DNA of 64,000 bases from Pseudomonas farris. GTDB lineage: Bacteria > Pseudomonadota > Gammaproteobacteria > Pseudomonadales > Pseudomonadaceae. Numbering within the stretch: the first letter of the stretch is position 1; every line of letters begins with the position of its first letter. The notes below the pieces were generated by a model. That model ran no database searches and was not told the origin of the DNA. It worked only from the letters and a program-made list of their open reading frames with translations. The stretch covers positions 248,001 through 312,000 of the forward strand of contig NZ_JAHSTV010000003.1 in assembly GCF_019145235.1 (NCBI RefSeq), in the 5' to 3' direction. Positions 58,880 to 64,000 of the stretch are shown one piece after another. The position numbers and the translations under genes are program-made.

Positions 58880-61800
58880 ATGAAAGCAGGTCTGTACCAA
58901 CCAGATGAATTCAAGGATAACTGCGGTTTCGGCCTGATAGCCCATATGCAGGGCGAGCCCAGTCATACCCTTTTGCAAACGGCCATTGAGGCCCTGACCT
59001 GCATGACCCACCGCGGTGGGATCAACGCCGACGGCAAGACCGGTGACGGTTGCGGTCTGCTGATTCAAAAGCCGGATGTATTCCTGCGTGCGATTGCCCA
59101 GGAAACCTTCGGCGTCAAACTGCCCAAGCAATACGCTGTGGGCATGGTCTTCTTCAACCAGGACCCGGTCAAAGCCGAAGCCGCTCGCGAGAACATGAAC
59201 CGCGAGATTTTGGCCGAAGGCCTGACCCTGGTTGGCTGGCGCAAAGTGCCGATCGACACCAGCGTCCTCGGCCGCCTAGCCCTCGAGCGCCTGCCGCAGA
59301 TCGAACAAGTGTTCATCGGTGGTGAAGGCCTGAGTGATCAGGACATGGCGATCAAGCTGTTCAGCGCCCGTCGTCGTTCGTCCGTGGCCAACGCCGCCGA
59401 CGTCGATCACTACATCTGCAGCTTTTCCCACAAGACCATTATTTATAAAGGCCTGATGATGCCGGCGGATCTGACCGCCTTCTATCCAGACCTGAGCGAC
59501 CAGCGCCTGCAAACCGCAATCTGCGTGTTCCACCAGCGCTTCTCCACCAACACCTTGCCGAAATGGCCGCTGGCTCAGCCGTTCCGCTTCCTCGCCCACA
59601 ACGGCGAAATCAACACCATCACCGGCAACCGCAACTGGGCTCAGGCCCGTCGCACCAAGTTCACCAACGATCTGATGGATCTGGAAGAACTCGGCCCGCT
59701 GGTGAACCGTGTAGGTTCCGACTCCTCCAGCATGGACAACATGCTCGAGTTGATGGTCACCGGTGGCATCGACCTGTTCCGTGGCGTGCGGATGATCATT
59801 CCGCCTGCGTGGCAGAACGTCGAAACCATGGACCCGGATCTGCGCGCGTTCTACGAATACAACTCGATGCACATGGAGCCGTGGGACGGCCCGGCCGGCG
59901 TAGTAATGACTGACGGTCGTTACGCGGTGTGCCTGCTCGACCGTAACGGTCTGCGTCCGGCGCGTTGGGTCACCACCAAGAACGGCTTCATTACCCTGGC
60001 CTCGGAAATCGGTGTCTGGAACTACCAGCCTGAAGACGTGATCGCCAAGGGCCGTGTCGGTCCGGGCCAGATCTTTGCCGTGGACACTGAAACCGGTCAG
60101 ATTCTCGACACCGATGCCATTGACAACCGCTTGAAGTCCCGTCATCCGTACAAGCAATGGCTGCGCAAGAATGCCCTGCGCATCCAGGCGACCATGGAAG
60201 ACAACGACCATGGTTCGGCGTTCTACGACGTCGACCAGCTCAAGCAGTACATGAAGATGTATCAGGTCACGTTCGAAGAGCGCGACCAGGTGCTGCGTCC
60301 GCTCGGCGAACAAGGCTACGAAGCCGTTGGCTCGATGGGCGACGATACGCCGATGGCCGTGCTGTCCCAGCGCGTGCGCACGCCGTACGACTATTTCCGT
60401 CAGCAGTTCGCGCAGGTGACCAACCCGCCGATCGACCCGCTGCGCGAAGCGATCGTCATGTCGCTGGAAGTCTGCCTCGGCGCCGAACGCAATATCTTCC
60501 AGGAGTCGCCGGAACACGCCTCGCGCGTAATCCTCAGCTCGCCGGTCATTTCCCCGGCCAAGTGGCGTTCGCTGATGAACCTCGATCGCCCAGGCTTCGA
60601 GCGTCAGATCATTGACCTCAACTACGACGAGAGCGTTGGCCTCGAAGCGGCGGTGCGCAATGTTGCCGATCAGGCTGAAGAAGCCGTTCGCGCCGGTCGC
60701 ACCCAGATTGTACTGAGTGACCGTCACATCGCCCCGGGCAAGTTGCCGATCCACGCTTCGCTCGCTACCGGCGCAGTGCATCATCGCCTGACCGAAAAAG
60801 GCCTGCGTTGCGACTCCAACATTCTGGTCGAGACCGCCACTGCGCGCGATCCGCACCACTTTGCAGTGTTGATCGGTTTCGGCGCTTCTGCCGTTTATCC
60901 GTTCCTGGCCTACGAAGTGCTGGGCGACCTGATCCGCACCGGTGAAGTGCTGGGCGACCTCTATGAGGTGTTCAAGAACTACCGTAAAGGCATCACCAAA
61001 GGCCTACTGAAGATCCTGTCGAAGATGGGTATCTCCACCATCACCTCTTATCGCGGTGCGCAACTGTTCGAGGCTATCGGCCTGTCCGAAGAAGTCTGCG
61101 ACCTGAGCTTCCGTGGTGTGCCAAGCCGCATCAAGGGCGCGCGTTTCGTCGACATCGAAGCCGAGCAGAAAGCCCTCGCGGCCGAAGCCTGGAGCCCACG
61201 CAAGCCGATCCAGCAAGGCGGCCTGCTGAAGTTCGTCCACGGTGGCGAATATCACGCCTACAACCCGGACGTAGTCAGCACTCTGCAAGCCGCTGTGCAG
61301 CAGGGCGACTACAGCAAGTTCAAGGAATACACGGCGCTGGTGGACAACCGTCCGGTGTCGATGATCCGCGACCTGTTCAAGGTCAAGACCCTGGATACGC
61401 CGCTGGACATCAGCGAGATCGAACCGCTGGAATCGGTGCTCAAGCGCTTCGACTCCGCGGGCATCTCTTTGGGCGCATTGTCGCCGGAAGCTCACGAAGC
61501 CCTGGCCGAAGCCATGAACCGCCTCGGTGCGCGTTCCAACTCCGGCGAAGGCGGCGAAGACCCGGCACGCTACGGCACCATCAAAAGCTCGAAAATCAAG
61601 CAGGTCGCCACTGGCCGTTTCGGTGTGACCCCGGAATACCTGGTTAACGCTGAAGTGCTGCAGATCAAAGTCGCTCAGGGCGCCAAGCCCGGCGAAGGTG
61701 GTCAGCTGCCGGGCGGCAAGGTCAACGGTCTGATCGCCAAGCTGCGTTACGCAGTGCCGGGTGTGACCCTGATTTCGCCTCCGCCGCACCACGACATCTA

Positions 61801-63325
61801 TTCGATCGAAGACTTGTCGCAGCTGATTTTCGACCTGAAACAAGTCAACCCGAAGGCGCTGGTCTCGGTGAAGCTGGTAGCAGAAGCGGGCGTCGGCACC
61901 ATCGCTGCCGGTGTGGCCAAGGCTTACGCGGACTTGATCACCATTTCCGGCTACGACGGCGGCACCGGTGCATCGCCACTGACCTCGATCAAATACGCGG
62001 GCGCACCGTGGGAACTCGGTTTGGCCGAAACCCATCAGACCCTGCGCGGCAACGACCTGCGCGGCAAGGTCCGTGTGCAGACTGACGGCGGCTTGAAAAC
62101 CGGCCTCGACGTGATCAAGGCAGCGATCCTTGGCGCTGAAAGCTTCGGCTTCGGCACCGCGCCAATGATCGCCCTGGGCTGCAAATACCTGCGTATTTGC
62201 CACCTGAACAACTGCGCCACCGGCGTCGCGACTCAGAACGAGAAGCTGCGCAAGGATCACTACATCGGTACCGTTGACATGGTGGTGAATTTCTTCACCT
62301 ACGTCGCCGAAGAAACCCGTGAGTGGCTGGCCAAGCTGGGCGTGCGCTCCCTCGAAGAGCTGATCGGTCGCACCGATCTGCTGGAAATCCTCGAAGGCCA
62401 GACCGCCAAGCAAAACCACCTGGACCTGACGCCGTTGCTGGGCAGCGATCACATCCCGGCAGACAAGCCTCAGTTCTGCCAGGTCGAGCGCAACCCGCCG
62501 TTCGACAAAGGCCTGCTGGCCGAGAAAATGGTCGACTTGGCCACCTCGGCCATCAACGACATGAGCGGCGCCGATTTCGCCCTGGATATCTGCAACTGCG
62601 ACCGTTCCATCGGCGCGCGGATCTCCGGTGAAATCGCTCGCAAGCACGGCAACCAGGGCATGGCCAACGCGCCGATCACCTTCCGCTTCAAAGGCACGGC
62701 CGGCCAGAGCTTTGGTGTGTGGAACGCCGGCGGTCTGAACATGTATCTGGAAGGCGATGCCAACGACTACGTCGGCAAAGGCATGACCGGCGGCAAGCTG
62801 GTCATCGTTCCGCCGAAGGGCAGCATCTACAAGACTCAGGACAGCGCCATTATCGGCAACACCTGCCTGTATGGCGCCACCGGGGGCAAGCTGTTCGCCG
62901 CCGGTACCGCGGGCGAGCGTTTCGCGGTGCGTAACTCCGGTGCTCACACTGTGGTGGAAGGCACTGGCGATCACTGCTGCGAGTACATGACCGGTGGTTT
63001 CGTCTGCGTGTTGGGCAAGACCGGTTACAACTTCGGCTCAGGCATGACCGGCGGTTTCGCCTACGTGCTCGACCAGGACAACACCTTCGTTGACCGGGTC
63101 AACCACGAACTGGTGGAAATCCAGCGGATCAGCGGTGAGGCGATGGAAGCCTATCGCAGCCACCTGCAACGCGTGCTGAACGAATACGTCGAGGAAACCG
63201 ACAGCGAGTGGGGTCGTAACCTCGCTGAAAACCTCGATGACTATCTGCGTCGTTTCTGGCTGGTCAAGCCCAAGGCTGCCAACCTGAAATCGTTGCTTTC
63301 CAGCACCCGTGCCAACCCGCAGTGA
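58880..63325 (+). CDS. gltB: Glutamate synthase (NADPH) large subunit
   Basis: The 1481-residue enzyme makes glutamate from glutamine and 2-oxoglutarate. Order of domains: class II amidotransferase with the catalytic Cys15 in [10 protein letters not shown] (exposed after propeptide cleavage), central domain, FMN-binding synthase domain with the 3Fe-4S cysteines in [16 protein letters not shown], and the C-terminal beta-helix ([14 protein letters not shown]). I chose ATG 58880; an in-frame GTG lies two codons earlier with a better-spaced GGTGAG box, so the start is uncertain by two residues. It is followed by gltD after 33 bp. Confidence 0.97.
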   Translation: MKAGLYQPDEFKDNCGFGLIAHMQGEPSHTLLQTAIEALTCMTHRGGINADGKTGDGCGLLIQKPDVFLRAIAQETFGVKLPKQYAVGMVFFNQDPVKAEAARENMNREILAEGLTLVGWRKVPIDTSVLGRLALERLPQIEQVFIGGEGLSDQDMAIKLFSARRRSSVANAADVDHYICSFSHKTIIYKGLMMPADLTAFYPDLSDQRLQTAICVFHQRFSTNTLPKWPLAQPFRFLAHNGEINTITGNRNWAQARRTKFTNDLMDLEELGPLVNRVGSDSSSMDNMLELMVTGGIDLFRGVRMIIPPAWQNVETMDPDLRAFYEYNSMHMEPWDGPAGVVMTDGRYAVCLLDRNGLRPARWVTTKNGFITLASEIGVWNYQPEDVIAKGRVGPGQIFAVDTETGQILDTDAIDNRLKSRHPYKQWLRKNALRIQATMEDNDHGSAFYDVDQLKQYMKMYQVTFEERDQVLRPLGEQGYEAVGSMGDDTPMAVLSQRVRTPYDYFRQQFAQVTNPPIDPLREAIVMSLEVCLGAERNIFQESPEHASRVILSSPVISPAKWRSLMNLDRPGFERQIIDLNYDESVGLEAAVRNVADQAEEAVRAGRTQIVLSDRHIAPGKLPIHASLATGAVHHRLTEKGLRCDSNILVETATARDPHHFAVLIGFGASAVYPFLAYEVLGDLIRTGEVLGDLYEVFKNYRKGITKGLLKILSKMGISTITSYRGAQLFEAIGLSEEVCDLSFRGVPSRIKGARFVDIEAEQKALAAEAWSPRKPIQQGGLLKFVHGGEYHAYNPDVVSTLQAAVQQGDYSKFKEYTALVDNRPVSMIRDLFKVKTLDTPLDISEIEPLESVLKRFDSAGISLGALSPEAHEALAEAMNRLGARSNSGEGGEDPARYGTIKSSKIKQVATGRFGVTPEYLVNAEVLQIKVAQGAKPGEGGQLPGGKVNGLIAKLRYAVPGVTLISPPPHHDIYSIEDLSQLIFDLKQVNPKALVSVKLVAEAGVGTIAAGVAKAYADLITISGYDGGTGASPLTSIKYAGAPWELGLAETHQTLRGNDLRGKVRVQTDGGLKTGLDVIKAAILGAESFGFGTAPMIALGCKYLRICHLNNCATGVATQNEKLRKDHYIGTVDMVVNFFTYVAEETREWLAKLGVRSLEELIGRTDLLEILEGQTAKQNHLDLTPLLGSDHIPADKPQFCQVERNPPFDKGLLAEKMVDLATSAINDMSGADFALDICNCDRSIGARISGEIARKHGNQGMANAPITFRFKGTAGQSFGVWNAGGLNMYLEGDANDYVGKGMTGGKLVIVPPKGSIYKTQDSAIIGNTCLYGATGGKLFAAGTAGERFAVRNSGAHTVVEGTGDHCCEYMTGGFVCVLGKTGYNFGSGMTGGFAYVLDQDNTFVDRVNHELVEIQRISGEAMEAYRSHLQRVLNEYVEETDSEWGRNLAENLDDYLRRFWLVKPKAANLKSLLSSTRANPQ

Positions 63326-64000
<675 letters not shown>

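Noticed and set aside
61004..62974. 656-codon minus-strand frame opposite gltB
   Set aside because: A shadow of the conserved FMN and Fe-S region of GltB, with no domain of its own.

Overview
This window is chromosomal DNA of a fluorescent Pseudomonas (P. fluorescens group). The evidence is the gene content and order (a hut histidine-utilisation locus with two hutH copies, the phaC1-Z-C2-D / phaI-F medium-chain PHA locus, the ubiEJB-hisIE-tatABC-rsmE block, pilMNOPQ-aroKB-gltBD) and the many intergenic REP pairs carrying the GGGAGCGGGCTTGC core seen in this group. Gene density is high. I see no tRNA, rRNA, CRISPR array, insertion sequence or prophage.

Region 1 (1-12919) is the hut locus: the end of the repressor hutC, then hutD, hutU, an NCS1-family transporter, the hutXWV ABC importer, two histidine ammonia-lyase paralogues, hutI and hutG. 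The products take histidine through urocanate, imidazolone propionate and formiminoglutamate to formylglutamate and glutamate; the deiminase HutF that HutG implies is not in the window. The hutU control region shows a sigma-54 -24/-12 promoter (1167-1182), a HutC-type palindrome over the expected start point (1187-1200) and a nested inverted repeat about 150 bp upstream (1009-1054). The first lyase (HutH1) lacks the Ala-Ser-Gly triad that forms the MIO cofactor; the second (HutH2) keeps it.

Region 2 (13197-23507) holds an orphan betaine/choline-type binding protein, an esterase gene split by an in-frame amber codon, pip, dtd, the glucan operon opgGH preceded by a possible 29-codon leader ORF, and an HBM-type chemoreceptor.

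Region 3 (23635-29717, minus strand) is a compact run ubiE-ubiJ-ubiB-hisI-hisE-tatA-tatB-tatC-rsmE. Region 4 (29873-36855) is the PHA locus: a small PHA-system protein, phaI and phaF on the plus strand, converging on phaC1-phaZ-phaC2-phaD on the minus strand, with a sigma-54-like promoter before phaC1.

Region 5 (37098-44715, minus strand) carries a DUF971 gene, hslVU behind a near-consensus heat-shock promoter, a SPOR-domain protein, argS and priA. Region 6 (44886-50078) has rpmE with a structured leader, a secreted nuclease, a malic enzyme and ponA (minus strand). Region 7 (50294-64000) has the type IV pilus assembly genes pilMNOPQ, aroK, aroB, a DamX-like SPOR protein, gltB and the first part of gltD, which runs off the window.

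Most of the window is ordinary core genome. The points that merit a second look are the MIO-less HutH1, the layered hutU promoter, the leader ORF before opgG, the amber-split esterase, the rpmE and gltB leaders, and the REP pairs whose two arms always belong to the same subtype.
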